From Nocardia jinanensis (GTDB lineage: Bacteria > Actinomycetota > Actinomycetes > Mycobacteriales > Mycobacteriaceae), in NCBI RefSeq assembly GCF_014645735.1, contig NZ_BMMH01000003.1, forward strand, positions 310,001-374,000: a DNA stretch of 64,000 nucleotides, given 5' to 3'. The notes beneath the pieces were generated by a model. It saw only the letters and a program-made list of their open reading frames with translations, ran no database searches and was not told the origin of the DNA. A program made the position numbers and the translations under genes. Shown here piece after piece: positions 63,687 to 64,000 of the stretch (positions are counted from its first letter, which is position 1; each line of letters opens with the position of its first letter).

Positions 63687-64000
63687 GTGATCCGGAGGCA
63701 TACCGCCGGCGACGAGGGCGCCGGGGCCCGGCTCGTCACCCCGATCCGCGGGATCCTGACACTGACGCGGGGACGCGACACCGTGGACGTCGCTCCGGTT
63801 CGGTCGAGCTCTGCGCTATGTCCTGCGGTACTCCGACGATCCGGCGCTGACCCCCGACGCCCTCGCCGCCGCCCTCGATTGCTCACTCGGTTACCTGCGC
63901 AAAGCCCTCGAAACCGCGGACACCACTTGCCAGAACTTCACCCGATGTTTCGGGATGACGTCCGGGCGGATGCGCGCCCATTTCGTCGCACTCGGGACGG
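63687..64000 (+). pseudogene. Degraded AraC-like regulator remnant, runs off the window
   Basis: One frame reads RLVTPIRGILTLTRGRDTVDVAP, like the cupin-type N-terminus of AraC proteins; a second frame then gives LRYVLRYSDDPALTPDALAAALDCSLGYLRKAL, like the first AraC HTH helix, followed closely by NFTRCFGMTSGRMR, like the end of the second HTH (HFSRAFRRxFGxTPGRxR). The stretch between the two HTHs is too short and the frame changes once, so the gene appears broken. Short matches only. Confidence 0.35.

Noticed and set aside
61346..63886. 846-residue minus-strand frame over the permease and monooxygenase
   Set aside because: Arg-rich shadow frame spanning two real genes on both strands.

Overview
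The window looks like chromosomal DNA of a high-GC actinomycete, most likely Nocardia or a close mycolic-acid relative. The basis is uniformly high GC with GTG/TTG starts, a tandem pair of MspA-type outer-membrane porins like the Nocardia NfpA/NfpB channel, type VII secretion-type substrates, a DUF3145 gene, an NDMA-dependent alcohol dehydrogenase, KstR-like operators and DtxR/IdeR iron boxes. No tRNA, rRNA, CRISPR array, insertion sequence or prophage was seen.

Layout. 1-6.6 kb: the tail of a DJ-1/PfpI protein, an SDR dehydrogenase, and two divergent large proteins with type VII substrate architecture that share a promoter region containing a perfect palindrome. 6.6-15.9 kb: a TetR/MFS efflux pair with a repeated operator-like motif, small conserved genes, an alcohol dehydrogenase under a KstR-like box, an APH-family kinase, pabB and two unknown genes. 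15.9-24.9 kb: four tandem 68-bp repeats, a TerD-to-HNH fusion protein, two divergent near-identical small membrane proteins, a TipA-like regulator, and a ribosome-antibiotic resistance locus (tetR divergent from abcF-vat-pseudo-mgt). 25-35.5 kb: a BCCT transporter, an epimerase, a MarR regulator, a thioesterase under a second KstR-like box, and a TetR-linked symporter/urea-or-guanidine carboxylation cassette that lacks its biotin carboxylase.

35.6-54.2 kb is the centrepiece, a complete-looking catecholate siderophore locus: entC/entB/entA-like genes for 2,3-dihydroxybenzoate (DHB), a DHB-AMP ligase, a stand-alone aryl carrier protein, a two-module EntF/DhbF-like NRPS (C-A-T-C-A-T-TE), an exporter, a binding lipoprotein, two permeases, an ATPase and a siderophore-interacting reductase. 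Three IdeR-type boxes cover its main promoters. The adenylation pockets, read by eye, suggest a basic amino acid followed by a small residue such as glycine.

54.6-64 kb: the porin pair, YaeQ, an EntS-like MFS protein, a NarL-type two-component system whose kinase carries a one-base frameshift, a three-gene ion-transport operon (regulatory subunit, CBS protein, NhaD/ArsB-like permease), a flavin monooxygenase, and a degraded AraC-like remnant at the right edge.

The strongest candidates for something unusual are: the DHB siderophore locus with its IdeR box touching a start codon; the abcF-vat-pseudo-mgt resistance operon with an overlapping leader peptide; the divergent type VII substrate pair with a dead zincin-like domain; the 72/73-identical inverted repeat joining two divergent membrane proteins; and the TerD-HNH gene beside a 68-bp repeat array.
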